DNA of 64,000 bases, taken from assembly GCA_944470555.2 (NCBI GenBank), contig OX104134.1:48172691-48236690 (forward strand). The letters are read 5' to 3'. Of the stretch, positions 32,401 to 44,520 are shown piece by piece. Below the pieces are notes generated by a model. That model searched no databases and was not told the DNA's origin. It saw only the letters and a list, made by a program, of their open reading frames with translations. The position numbers and the translations under genes were made by a program. Positions within the stretch are counted from its first letter, which is position 1; the number at the start of each line of letters is the position of its first letter. Origin of the DNA: Heterobilharzia americana. Its lineage: Eukaryota > Platyhelminthes > Trematoda > Strigeidida > Schistosomatidae.

Positions 32401-34203
32401 CACATATTTCTGATAATTGTTCAACAAATAGTCTTCTGACTGTATCAGTTGGTGTGGAGTTTGTTTACTTCACGTTAATTTTTTGAGTCTAAGACGTTCA
32501 AGATAAATTTCACTTTGAAAGCAGGCTATTCTTCTTCATCACAGTCTAGAACTCAGCATCCCTCTTCCAGTAATTGCTACCATTTTCTCAGTCAATATTT
32601 ACTTCACTGTGCCTGAAATAGATCACGTGTATTCTATTAATATCTGGCCTTAATATAAATGCAGTTGACCGTGCTTTCTGATGTAATGCTTATTTAGTGT
32701 ATACACTATTGAGTAATGAAATCTCTATTTCAGCGAGACGTTAAACTAGACGTTTCAGTTTCCAAACTGATTAGCTTGAGTTTCACATTGCCGTTTATTT
32801 ACTTCCTGAAGAGGAATTTCCAGTTATCTGGTTTGAAATTTACACGGTTACTAAATTCCTACTGTTATGAGAATATATTTGTTCTCACACTTCTCCAAAT
32901 GTGGGAATACAACTATGGAAACCACAGTGAAGTTATTATAAAATATTTCCATTTTATTTATTTATACTTAATTGCAATGAGTATTTATCAAAGTCATAAT
33001 CCACCTTGATTCACTTTCACAAACAGTAAGTGACTTCATAAAGAAATGTTTTATTTCACATACGTGTGACCACTCGATCACTACGAAAAAGACTAACTCT
33101 GGGGAGACGATACTCATGGATAAATGGATACATGGATAAATTCAATGATTCCCATCCAAAAATATAGCTTTAATTAACCAGCCTTAATTCTAAGATGATG
33201 GTCATCAATAATTACTGACATCCGTTAAGAACATCTAAGTTCGTAACTTATCAGCGTAATCTAAGTTAATCGAAGTATAATAGTAGAGAAAACCCGAAAT
33301 GAACCCCCTACCAATGTTAATTTTTCAACTGATGACATAATAAATTAGGCTGCATAGTATAAAAATATATGGTAACGCCTTACCCGAATGCATCACTAGA
33401 TTTCTCCGAACGTCTTTGTCGTCTTTGTTCTACTTCCATTTTTTCTGATTTCTAAGGGAAATGCCCGAATGTAGTATTGATTTTGAATGATTTTATTTCT
33501 AGATAGCAATAAAATCTTAAGCACCTACTCTTTTTATTTCATGCTCGCGTTGTTTTTCATCTATGACTGGACAAATATGCTGTAAATTTTGTAGTGCCAT
33601 AATGCGCTCTGATTTAGTTATCTCTATCCCATCCAGTGACTGAAGTTTAGATAAGAATATATTTCGAATTGTTACTTTAACTGAGGTAAAGTAGCAATGA
33701 CAAATTCCCTATACCCTGGATATTCTGTGCAGGGATTCCCAGTTAGATAACTAAGATATAAAACGTTGTTTAAAGTATCCACTCACCTACAGTTCTTCAA
33801 GAAAGTGAACATTACTAGAGATTTAATGCTCGATAAATCACCCACAAAGTTCACTGTTAAATCCAACTTTTTCATCGACTCACAACCTTCTAGATTTTCT
33901 ACTTTTTCAATATTATTCAAAGCCAAGTTCAAATACTCCAACTTCTTAAGCTTCGACAAATTTTCTGTCATATATGAATCTCTGGTAAAATGCAGCACTA
34001 CCGATTTTGGATATCAGATTATTTTGAAGGTACAGTATTCGCAGATTTTTGCACCATTTCTCAATATATTCAATCCTTGATCGATTAGGTCACAAGTGAG
34101 AATTTATACCTCTCAAGGTTTTGCTGATGTAAAGCTAACTCTTCAAGTGAGTGTATCTTTCCATCATTATGTTCGGCTCTCTTTCTGATAAGATCTTCAG
34201 TAA
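29411..34203 (-). CDS. DNAAF11: Dynein axonemal assembly factor 11 (LRRC6), partial, seven exons
   Basis: Exons, 5' to 3' on the minus strand: 34203-34110, 34075-34002, 33964-33791, 33750-33676, 33639-33529, 33451-33384, 29536-29411. The protein reads [14 protein letters not shown], then leucine-rich repeats ([50 protein letters not shown]), the LRR cap ([18 protein letters not shown]), [16 protein letters not shown], and a basic linker ending in [14 protein letters not shown]. These follow the order of animal LRRC6. DNAAF11 acts in cytoplasmic preassembly of dynein arms, which fits a worm with flame cells, ciliated larvae and flagellate sperm. The first five introns are 34, 37, 40, 36 and 77 bases; the last is about 3.85 kb, and the phases across it agree (GG plus T). 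The first exon and the CS-domain exons are missing. With canonical GT-AG sites one base is lacking near 33816 and one at the 33675/33676 donor. Identity is strong; functional integrity is uncertain. Confidence 0.88.
29537..33383 (-). other. Large DNAAF11 intron
   Basis: Follows the donor at 33383 (gtaagg) and precedes the acceptor at 29537 (tattttcgtag). No retroelement coding sequence or exon was recognised inside. Plus-strand frames at 32219-32486 and 32716-33009 have no supporting features. Confidence 0.6.
33384..34203 (-). CDS. DNAAF11: DNAAF11 N-terminal exon cluster (LRR domain)
   Basis: Six exons packed in 820 bases with tiny introns. Acceptor at 34204 (ctttcttttag on the minus strand). 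The first codon of the cluster is split: two bases (TT) are here and one is in the unseen exon 1, which would restore the Ile of the usual start MGWITEDL. Frame break 1: after IKSL the frame must shift to read SNVHFLEEL (33812-33820). Frame break 2: LPQLK to SLDG needs AAG before GTAAC, but only AAAGTAAC is present (33671-33678). Confidence 0.85.
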
Positions 34204-35412
34204 CTAAAAGAAAGCATTAGATTTTTGAAATATCCTCTTACTCTTCACCATTAAGCAGTCGGAGAGATACCCGTAAATTCTGAGAAAGCAAAACAGAAAC
34301 CTGAAAGCAATCAAAACAAGGAGAACGTTGGCTATGAGAAACCAAGACATATGTTGTGTGAAACAGTCATGCCAGTTATCACTTCTATCGAGGCTCATTC
34401 AACAAGTGGGTTAGCATCATTAGCAGCTTAATGTTTTACTCACAGCAAATTAGAAACCTCTGAGAGTCAATAATGTGAATCATTAGTCAATATGTTACTT
34501 AAATTACTCGAGAAGGAAGGAAGTAACTTCCGAACTCTGTGACACATGGATGTACCGTAAAGAAGACGAGACAGATAAAGTAATTCACTCTAAAACATAG
34601 TTTCAAAGCTTATTGTTGCGAAGTAAAAGTACGTTTTAAATCATAGGGGAAAACATTATTCTGCATGAATACTACAAGGCTAATTGTGAAAAACTCTGTC
34701 AAGTTGGAGAAGGTGAGTACCTGGTGACGAATATGTCTTAAAATAAAAGTATATGCTAAACGTTTCTCCCATATCTTAACCAGTTATTCGGTATGAACAA
34801 TAAAGAGTAATAATTTCATTCTGTTCCTACGAAAACTGCGATTGTGCACTAAACTGCTCGCCATCTGTTTGTTAGCATACTTCAAATAGTCAATAAAGTA
34901 ATCTTTATTCATGGGCTACAAAAGCAGTCATTCCCTATTCATCACATAATTGAGATTAGAATGCTGCTAGAAAAATGGGGGGCAAAACACATTAGTCCCT
35001 CTGAGGGGGAAATATCCAAAAGATGCACAACCTAATTGTGCTTACTAAATCTCACCTTGATTCTGTTTCCATAGAAATAAAAAGTCCTACTGTTTCTAAC
35101 TTAATTAAAAAATTACTTATAACTAATTGATTTTTTCCGCAATGCCCAATGCTCAATATAATTATTACTAACAAATTTCATTGACTTTAACGAGAATAGC
35201 TGTACTCTGACAACTAAATACTGCCTCATCATATACAAAGCCAGCCACACAAACTAAGAAAAACACATAGTCTTGGTATTCCGATATGAGAAACAGATGT
35301 TTGACAGGGTTTTTCATTTACCCCATTACATTTCTCATTGATGCTATTCTGATAACCATGGAGGATTTCAGTGACAAAAAGGTGTAAATGTGGTTTACGC
35401 AGTGTACATCGT
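34204..35412. other. Probable 5' region of DNAAF11
   Basis: DNAAF11 exon 1 should lie here or further up, ending ATG-Gly-Trp-A before a GT. I could not place it. Confidence 0.35.
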
Positions 35413-35983
35413 GTACAATATCAACAGAGCTAAGTGAGAATGTGTTTTCGTTGAAAAGAAGAGGTTTATTTCTTTGCACCCAATCGTTATCATAAAAAAC
35501 TACATACATTCTTTTTATTTATTAAAACTGGGATTGGCCCTAAGAGGGTTAGTATTTCCGTACATTCTTGTTCGCAATATCGGGCCTGTTAGATGACATC
35601 ACATGAACTGATGTGTGCATTGAAACGATCGGCATATTTGAAGATTATTGAAACATTGGTGCATAGGAGATTTTGTTGGGTAATATCGAACAAAAAGGAG
35701 ACACTCAAAGTAATGCATATAATCTGTAAATGTCCTTGCACCTTAGTACAATACTCCTATTTGCCAACATACGAACTAACGTGTAAGTAGTGATTTTGCC
35801 GAGTGAAAGGCAGAGCTAGATAATAAATCACTAATGACCATCTGTATGTGAACAAGTAAATCTGCTTTTAGGTATCACGGTTTTGATCGTAAAGGGTTGC
35901 GTCTTGCTATGCCTATCAGGAATTCTAGGATTTTCCCACATTCCAATTGTCAGCTCAGCAGCAAGTTTTCAAAATGTTTTCTT
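35413..35983. repeat. Inverted 570-base repeat, right copy
   Basis: Mate of 26093-26665, with the kept 65-codon frame at 35593-35790 on the plus strand. The two copies bracket 8.7 kb that includes all DNAAF11 exons found. Directly outside, at 35984, begins a LINE fragment. Confidence 0.9.
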
Positions 35984-36620
35984 GGAATGTAACTATTTGG
36001 TTCGTTCGGGCTGATGAAACTCACCAGGTGAGTGAAGTGGTTGACTCATTTAACCACTTCATTCCTATCTTTAAACTGCGAGTACTTGTAGCCGATGAGT
36101 CGTGGGGTACCAGCGAAACGCAGATCAAACAAACTCAGATTTATGCTGAACACGTTCATAAGACCCTGCATTTAATTAGCGTCTCCATGCCGCAGGACAC
36201 TATTTTCTGCATACTCCAGGCCACCCAGTTGACCCTCAGGGAGTAGACCAGTTTGTGTGAAGTTAGATATACTTGAAGTTATGTCTATTACGAAGTTAAA
36301 TAGAAACGGTTTAAGTGGACGTTCCTGGCAAAATAACTCCCTGAAAGCATTGACACGGGTGTATGAGTCCGAGTAGAGAGCTTTGAGTACAGCTAGATAC
36401 TTGCTCGGTACTTCCTTCACAGTCAGACACTGCCGCAACGTCTCATGTTTGACGGAGTCAAATTCCGCCTGTAGGTCAAGAAATACGACAACTGTTGGCT
36501 GCCGGTAGGTGTCCCTGTGTTCCGGAACCTGTTGGAGGGTGAAATTCTTATTGAAGTACTCTCGTCCAGGTCTGGAACCTGCCTGCTTTTCTCAAGTTTG
36601 CTGTTCTCGAACTCCAGTTA
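35984..36620 (-). pseudogene. LINE reverse transcriptase fragment
   Basis: Minus-strand reading gives PGREYFNKNFTLQQ, then VVVFLDLQAEFDSVKHETLR (motif A), KYLAVLKALYSDSYTRV, a degraded motif B (QERPLKPFLFNFVIDI) and LEYAENSVL where the catalytic YADD stood. The active site is therefore lost. The remainder to 35984 is shifted and has stops. Confidence 0.8.
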
Positions 36621-38929
36621 GGCATTCGATAACCTACATTTCCGTAAAAATCTGGGTTGAAGACGAATAATTACTGATTTCCCTGGAAGATAATGGCACC
36701 ATTCCATTAATTAAGAGACGGTGAAAAAATGTAAGCCATTTGGATTTAAACCCAGTGATTGGACAGTAACGCTTTCAGCGTGAGACCTGACAGTAATGTG
36801 TTGGATCTATTGTGACGTTGTGGGTAATTGATGACGTGTTCCTAACTAAAAAGGAACAGCAATTCCATACTTTCAGGTTCTCAATGGTTCTCTGGGTGAT
36901 GTCGATTTGTAATGAAAACTCTTTAGAAAACTTTCGACTTCGTCCCCTTTTGAGATCGATTTATGTGTTAGATTGTCTAATATCTTTGACTCATGAATAC
37001 TTTGTAACCGTATGTTAGTCAAACATAAACGACGCATGGCTGGAACAATATACACACAGAGAGGTAACATATTTATTTGATCGGTAGAAACTTCGGGTCG
37101 GTCCGCAGAAGTAGTAAGGGAGAATGATATAATTAGCTGGTCAACACTCAAAAATTGTGCAGATATTGGACAACGTAATGTGTAGTTGTATACCTCTGCA
37201 TCACCCTATCGACCCTAAGATGAATTTTCGGACTCGGAAATTCAGAAGTTATGGGAAACATTCTAAGATTTTTTCATATTTTTTCTGGAGCACATTGTCG
37301 ACACAGAATTTTCGGTTGACGATAGTTAACTGTTAATGACCTGATAAACCATCGCTTATCAACAGTTTTCCCCCTAAAACAAAACCACAGTTTACTTACA
37401 GCATTGTCCGTTTGGCCCACAGGGCTTTGCATCTGGTGTTTTGCCTTCTTCTTTGTTTATAAATAAAATGAACATGGGAAGATTAGAAAAATAATCAAAC
37501 AACGAATGATGATATCCTTGGAGCGTCACATACTTCCCCAGAATCATTAGCCTAGGGTTCAACGAGATTCAACATTGATGCTGACTTTCATAGTTTTATC
37601 GAACTGGCTAAGCTGAAGGCATACGGTCAAGCATCCACACCATTTGGCACGCTGTCGTGTTGCACTGCTCATAATCGACGCTCTGACCAGTTAGTTGGAA
37701 CACATCGATATCTTGGCATGATCTCGAAAATATACCACTACATCCAACTACTGCGTTCTTCCTTGGTCTCATATTTGTGGGTATATAACAAGTACGAATA
37801 ATTAGTGATTGTCCTCTGCATCTCTCAAGCTCACAAGGACAATTCCTAAGTCCTCATACGCACATATCAGAATTAAGAAAATGGGACAAGGATGCAAGAC
37901 CTTTCATACAGCCTGACGTCTGGCCTGATATTCTGTGGTGGATTCCGCCTGATAAGTAGTACCGCGCATCCTACGAGACGTAATTCGATTTCAAATTTGC
38001 TGAACCCATCCTATAATTATCCAATTTGGTTTCTCTTTGCTTAACAGCAAGATACACAATTTAAAATAATCGCAAAAAAAAACAACTGAAAAACACAAGC
38101 TCCCTCACTTTTTTTGGTCGAACGTCTTACATAAGTAGTACAAGTAAAGGAAACTTGTAGTTTTTCGAATCTCACTGCTAGGCTTTGAGGTTCGGTTATA
38201 CTGTTGCATGAAAGGCCTGATGAATATTTTCCTCGGGCCTGAAATCAGATTCGATCAGCTAAAAAACACTTTCTTCCTCTCTTCTACTTATTATCTTTTA
38301 GCTATGTTGCACCTAAATTGTCTTATAATTCTACTCCAGTTACTAGACTCATGCTACCTATTTTTACCATATGGGAACCTTCCACCTAAGTTTTTCCACT
38401 ATTCTGGTATTCCTACTCGGGCACTGTTCAAAAAAGATCCACAAAATAACATTGTTTTCTTTAGAAACCTGTAGATTCCTAACCAACTCAACGCACAAGT
38501 TGTAAATACCAACCCACAAAGACAATTTATTTCACCAGGGCTAAGATCAGGAAAGCAAAAGAGATTCTATTTCCTACTGAAGTAAAAGACTGAACAACAA
38601 GGAAGTAATGCGAAAGGTCAAAAACCATAAGTTACCCCAGACTCTCGCTACTGATGTTGGTCGTTCGAAGTGCAGACACTCGTATTACTTCATTATACAC
38701 ACAGACATGGTGCTGAAGATAAACAAAACTTATTTTATTTGTATTTCCAAAGAAAAAGCAATGTCTCACTCTGAATAAAATCTGCGAAACGGTTAACACA
38801 GTAGCAGTGTTATCGTGACGATAGAACAACCAGTGTTTACCGTAACTAGGATACTAAGGACGAGTCCGATAATTCAATAACTAATATCCAATATCTGTTT
38901 AACGAGCTTGTACAAACCAGCTGATTTCT
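36621..38929. other. Single-copy DNA without recognised gene
   Basis: No homologous frame or repeat recognised. A CTGATGA followed later by GAAA at about 38217 lacks a stem and is not a hammerhead. Confidence 0.4.
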
Positions 38930-39748
38930 TATTGGTCTTGCGGAACGGTTCTAGGTCTTTGGTGGTTTCTGATGCAGTAGATTCAGCCAATCACCTGCCA
39001 TAGCTCCGGTACACAGAACAGGAGGTTGTGTTGGTTAGTTCGCCCTGGACCGTGGTACAACTGGCTTCTTTAGATGTCTAGTTGTCAGATAGTTGTTCAG
39101 ACTGGTCGTTAGAGAGAGTTAAGGGTAGTGAAGAGGAAACCTAGGAAGCGAAATCTGCTTGAGTAAAAGGGAAATGAAAAGTGAACTAATGGGGGTTATC
39201 TACTTACACCCAAGTAAGCCGAGGAGTGGTGTAAATATATGAAGAACTTAGGTAGGTGAGGCTAACTTATTTTAAGTGGAAGGGATAAAAAGGGCTTAAA
39301 TGATTACAGTAGAGAGAAAACTGTTCTTGGAGTTAAAATATTTGGAATGGCGTAACATCAGTTGATTTCTTCTGTTTTGTTCGCAGTCCAGTTATATGTG
39401 GGTAGACCGTGGGTCTCTGTGTGACTGTCTAGCCTTTTTTTGAAGCTTTCAACAGATGGGGCAGCGACTGCTGGTAATGCAGTTCAGCGCCCGCAGACCA
39501 GGAGAGAGAAGTATGTATGCACATATGTTTTTGGCCTTTGACGGGGAATTCTCTTAGGCTTTCCACGAGGATCACGTAGCGGCCACTCGGTAGCAATCCT
39601 CTGTTCTGGTGACTTGAGCCGTTTGGAATTTTGTAAGCCATTACCAAGTCACCCCGAACATTCACAAACAGTGGGAACAACAATGGGCCCAGGATTGCTC
39701 CTTGTGGGACACCGGATGAGGATGTTCTCCAAGTTCGAAGCAGAGGGA

Positions 39749-40324
39749 CTAGAGCCCTGACATTTTACTTTGAAGTCCTCTCACGTTGCTGTAGAGACAC
39801 TTGGAAGTGCTCCTCGTAACTTGAAATGTCTCTGAGTTAACTGGTGGCACGGGTTTGGATGTGGGGGTTTTCACTGATTGAGCAGTTCCAACGGAACAGG
39901 CCCAGTTTAATTTTTCCCGCGTCCATTGGTACAGTCGGTGTTGGGTGAGGTTGCTGGTCTGACTTTCAGTTTGTCGGTTCAGGGTGATGGTGGCCTGAGC
40001 ACTGGGAGTAACTGCTGTCCGTTGTTGCGTCACTGTTTCCGGTCTGCTTTCACAGCAGCGAACAATCCTGCTTGCGGTGCTCATGACTTTATACCACATC
40101 ACTTGCACTCTGGTAGGAACTTCTGGGGATTCGAAGTTGACAGCCATTAGTCTAGGTGAGGTCACGGTTGTCAGATGCGAGGAGAGTGGCAATGAGCCAA
40201 TTGTCACTGCTGCAATCCCACTCAGCTCCGTTGGAACTGATAACCACTTCCATTGCTGGACGTCATGGGTGTGCTTATCACCATGGGTACTGGTCACCAC
40301 TTCAGGTAGTCTGTGTGTGACCAT
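39749..40324 (-). pseudogene. CR1-like ORF1 C-terminus with endonuclease start
   Basis: A 191-codon frame rich in Ser, Thr and Gln. It ends with VPPVNSETFQ and CLYSNVRGLQSKMSGL, the start of the endonuclease of this LINE class (YSN-R-L--K). It stops at the deletion joint near 39749. Confidence 0.6.
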
Positions 40325-40839
40325 GATTGTAGGGTTTTGGCGGATCAGCTGCCTCTCGAGATGTCTTTCATGACGCCGATGATCGTCCAGGTTCAGCTCT
40401 AATGCTGATGAACAGGGTGTGTGGCAGTAAGGGGAGCCTTTCGGTGTCTCTAGTTGAATCTAGAGTCACTCTCATTGGCTGAGGCTTCCATAAGGGTGGA
40501 TGGGCGCCCTTGTAGGGTCGAACCAATCTTGCCTCGAGAGTGCTCAGACCAGCATGACACAAAGAGGATTCCAGTGCTGCCTGTCAAACGTGTCCTTACG
40601 CTCCAGAAGGCTATCATTGCAGATACGAGTGTTAAATAGATTGACAGAGCCAGATCGGTCACTGATGCTAACATTATCCGATCCTGTGGGTGGATTTTCA
40701 CGGATAATTCGAGCTTTCTTCCCTACCCTAACCCATTCGTTATGTTGTCCACTGATTGCCGTCGCTGATGTGGCTCCGGGGCTTGGGGTGGATGTGGTTG
40801 CTATTGGTGTAGGCAGTGCTTTGTTTGGCTTAGAACCGC

Positions 40840-41169
40840 TCAGGTTTTTGGCCTTCGGTAGGCCATTACCGAAGTCCTTTGGGAGAGTGAATCTCCTCCA
40901 TGGCAGTTGTTTGGACGGCCTGGGAATTTATCGGTCACTCTAAGTAAGCCTGAAGGTAGGTGCGATCTCAGATGGCAGTGTGGGCAAATGTACCAGAACC
41001 ACGTGCATGGATGGCGCATCGTGAGGGCATAGTACTGATGTGGTGCTTCGTTGTCACGTCGGCAGTGTGCCCACCTGTTGCAGCGGTTGGATTCAAATGC
41101 TTCATCACTTTTGGTTGCAGTGAGAGCACATGTGTGGCAGTCATAGTCATGTCCACGAGGTTTGTCCAA
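40840..41169 (-). pseudogene. CR1-like ORF1 PHD-type zinc finger segment
   Basis: The frame shows HTCALTATKSDEAFESNRCNRW, Cys pairs, and WFWYICPHC. The order Cys-x2-Cys, Cys-x2-Cys-like, His/Cys, Trp-x2-Cys-x2-Cys is that of a PHD-like finger found in ORF1 of trematode CR1-like elements. It probably bound nucleic acid or protein. ESNRCNRWAHCRRD suggests some decay of ligands. Confidence 0.65.
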
Positions 41170-41900
41170 ATGCTTCCGTCTTGCTCTTCAACGTTTCCGC
41201 TAAGTGGTTCCCATTAGAAGGTCGGGACGGGTGATAGGTGTAGCATGGAGGTCTGCTTTTCTTTGACTGGGGACAGCGACGTTTAAGTGCTGGGAGGGTT
41301 GGCGGTCCAGCCAACTTCGTGTGCTGCAGGCCGTGACCCTTCGGCTGAGGTGGACTTAGGTGGTGCTTTCGTGTCCTTTGTAGCCTTCCTCACCACCTTC
41401 TGAGGTCTCATAGCTCCAACCCTGGTAACTACTGAAAATAAGGTGGTCAGTTACTGCGGCAAGGCCATACTCGAAGTGCCTCGAAGACTTGCCCTTTTCG
41501 GGGACAGCACTTTTGCCACGCACATTGATAAAAAGGTGACAATAATAACCGTTTCAATAAAAGGAGTGGGGCAATAAAAATGCAAAGCAAATAAACAGAA
41601 GACTTTCGATCTTACCTTTGATTATCTCTCACCGTGGCTCAGCTGATTTCTAAAAAGTACCAAGTCGTGGAGGCAGAAGCTAGTGGAATATGTTCTACTG
41701 CAGATGCAGCAACCTGAGCCACAACAGTCGGTCGAGACAGCAAGACCGACCATACGGTTGTCCGTTTGGAGCGTAGCAGTGGTGAGTCGGAAGCTTCTGA
41801 TGGATAGCCGTAAGCGTGGAGTTCGTCGAAACGGATGGAGATGGGCGGAGACACGTCACTATTCGAGGGGCCAGCGTTGACTAATTGATTTCTACGCACC

Positions 41901-44520
41901 CACTTCTATGTCCTGAGGAACAGTTTCAGGTCCTTAGTGGAGTCTGATGCGGTAGGTCTACCCGCTCACCTGCTGTGACTCTGGTTGGCCCGATAGGCGC
42001 TTGGATGTTGATCAAATTTGTAGGGACTGTGTTTTTTCTACGGAATGTGGTGCAGCTCAGCCCCTCAGTTGTCCTGGCACCGGAGAAGAGGTCAGATCGG
42101 TTGTAAAAAGATGGTGTAAAATATGTCCATCCCAGTATTTAGCCATGAATTCATTGGCCATCCGTAGACAGTACAAACTTGTTAAATGCTGACACATCTT
42201 CTAGTTCATTTGTTCCCAACATTCGACGTGCAGTATACTCTTATAGATTATATGGCTCGCAATTGACAGGATACTCATGCTCAGAGATTATACCCCCATT
42301 AATTTTCACCACTGCTGTTTATGATGTCACTTTTATCCAATATTTGTGACCAGCAATGCCCAAACAGTTGTTTACTCCAGAAGACTTTGTATGGCACGAT
42401 GATTTGTTCCGTTCTAAACGTTTACAGCCTCAGTTAGTAAATAACGTCTAGATATTGCCTGTAAGAATGGTGTGTGTTTGTGCAATTCATTATTCGAAAT
42501 ATGTTATAATTGTTATTAAGTCAAGGGAGAGAAAGTGCCAAGAGAGAGAAAAAAGCGACAAGGTGAGAGGAAACGAAACAAAAAAGAGGGGAAACGAAAG
42601 TGGATTCATGGGCGATAAATGATAGGGAGGACCTTAACAAACAGTGTGAAATGATAGAGATCATGGAGATCGTTGAGAATGGAAGGAATAACCAGGATTA
42701 TACGACGGGCTACGGGAGTAGAGATAGTAATACCGTTAGTGAGGGATGGTAAATGGATGAGATGTCTGCAAGGAAGTGTAAGGCTGAGTCGGGTTCACGA
42801 TGACAGTGGTGGTGAACAAACGGAGCTTTAGCAATCTCGGCGGGCGGGGCGTTTCAGGGGCCGCAAACTCTCAGAGAGAAGAAGCGTGACCGCACATGGG
42901 TTTTCGTCCTTTGATAGGCGATTCTAACCAGGTTACCATGAAGATTGACGCAGTGGCCGTTCGGCAGAATTTCACTGTTCAGATGATTTGGATTACATAT
43001 TACTTTATAGGCCGTTATTGAGTCACCACCTTACCTATGGCAGCTAAGATGGTAAAGCCCTAGGTCTTTCAGCCTACACTCGGAGGGTTTTTACCCGATT
43101 CTCACAACGCCCTTCGTGCCCACCTCTGAATTTTTTGCGGGAGGTTTGAGTCTCCTTCTGGATATACCGATGCAGTGACCTTGTGAACCTCTAAGTGTGG
43201 TGGAATATGGGTATTATGCACCAGCAAGGATAGTTCCGGGGTGAGGGCCACCCAGTTGACTGCTATGAAGTAGGTCCTGGGGAGATCTCCTGGGTCATTG
43301 GGGCTAGTGTCTACCTCGCTGGTTGATATTAACCCCCGCTCTTTTTCGGTGGTGGTGTGAGAAAGTCGCGCTCCACGGAGACAGTAGGATACTTCCTGAG
43401 TCAGAGACTCGGAAACACGCAGTCCGATGTTTATGGAGACAAAATGCTAGTCCGCTATTATCCACTCGCTCTACAAGCAACCTAAGATCACTTTGTGATG
43501 GACCTGATCATGCTCCGAATGTTGCAGCTCTCCATAACTTAAAATCGCCAGTACAAAGTAGAGTTGGGGGGCTAAGCTTCAACAGAAGATCATTCACAAC
43601 AAAAAATAGCGGCGAGCCCAGAGTCGCTCCTCGTGATACACTGGATGACGATGTTATCCAACCCGCGCAAACCCTGTTAACTTTTGTGTTGAATTCTCCG
43701 CCGCCTAAATAGTCCTGCAGTCAGGAGAGCACTTGATCGCTGGCACCCGTCCTTGATATTTTACGAATGAGAATAGTGTGTGGGATTGTATCGGAGGCCT
43801 CAGTAAAGTTCAGTAAAACCGCATGAATTGCAACTTGGGGGTTCCGGCATGCCGCCCGGTCACCACCGGCCTCCGGAAGGCCTGGAAGCCGTGGAACCAT
43901 GCTGATCATCAACTAGCTTTCCCTTGTTCTTCGAGTACTCTCTGGCATGGTCATCTACCAGGTCCTCGACTACCTCCAACAGCGCTGATAGAAGTGCTAT
44001 GGGTCGGTAGAATTTCGGCTCCTGCCCGCCTCCTCTGAAAACGGGGGGCAGAATAGCATTTCGCTCTCATGGAAGCAATGGTCTGTCTAAAGACTGTTGA
44101 AACAGATTTTAGAACAGGCCGTATAAAGTATCCGCACACTGTTTCAAAACAACTGACCCGATATGGTCGCATCTCGGGGACTTTCCTGCTTGTAGCCTTG
44201 ACAGCTTTTCGAGGACCGTGTAGGGGTCACCTTTATTCAATGGAACTCCACTTTGCCAAGCAGTACTGAGGGCTGATCGGGCAGCAGATTTCAGTTGGAT
44301 GACGGCTTGCTCATTTGTGTCGTTGGGAGTGCCCTCCAGTCCAGAAACGTTCTCTCCTTTTAGGTCTTTCAAAATGCAAGCTCGCTGGCTAATGGATTTT
44401 CCCTCTGCCATGAGTCGATAAACTTTTTAGGGTTCATCTCAAGCTTCTGGGCAAGGTTCTTCTGGCACGACATCCTGTCCCCCTGCTTCTGATGCCGCGC
44501 CGATTTCTGTACTACAACCT
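41901..44520 (-). mobile_element. CR1-like LINE, 5'-truncated
   Basis: Starts near 44520 with NLAQKLEMNPKKF in shifted frames, then TVLEKLSRLQAGKSPRCD and SVVLKQCADTLYGLF (44411-44109). A motif A remnant follows (AVLLNFTEASDTIPHTIL, 43912-43721), then VSRGATLGSPLFFVVNDL (motif B), then CTGDFKLW where YADDLKLW is expected. The C-terminal FFSLRVCGP lies near 42870. 42850-41901 is 3' untranslated sequence. Its last roughly 90 bases resemble 38950-39040 at the end of the neighbouring element, so both belong to one family and lie head to tail. Confidence 0.8.

Larger units (their letters stand above)
38930..41900 (-). mobile_element. CR1-like LINE, internally deleted
   Basis: 5' to 3' on the minus strand: an N-terminal segment at 41899-41639, a zinc-finger segment at 41169-40840, and ORF1 remainder with the start of the endonuclease at 40324-39749 (CLYSNVRGLQSKMSGL). 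Immediately after come a motif B-like SGVPQGAILGPLLFPLF (about 39720-39670) and then RGDLVMAYKI and the usual C-terminal tail at 39683-39429. Most of the endonuclease and the catalytic RT are absent, so two internal deletions shortened it. A 3' untranslated stretch of about 500 bases follows. Confidence 0.8.

Noticed and set aside
32219..32486. Two overlapping plus frames
   Set aside because: They lie inside the DNAAF11 intron without splice sites or recognisable protein.
38215..38255. CTGATGA followed by GAAA
   Set aside because: No complementary stem between the two boxes, so not a hammerhead.
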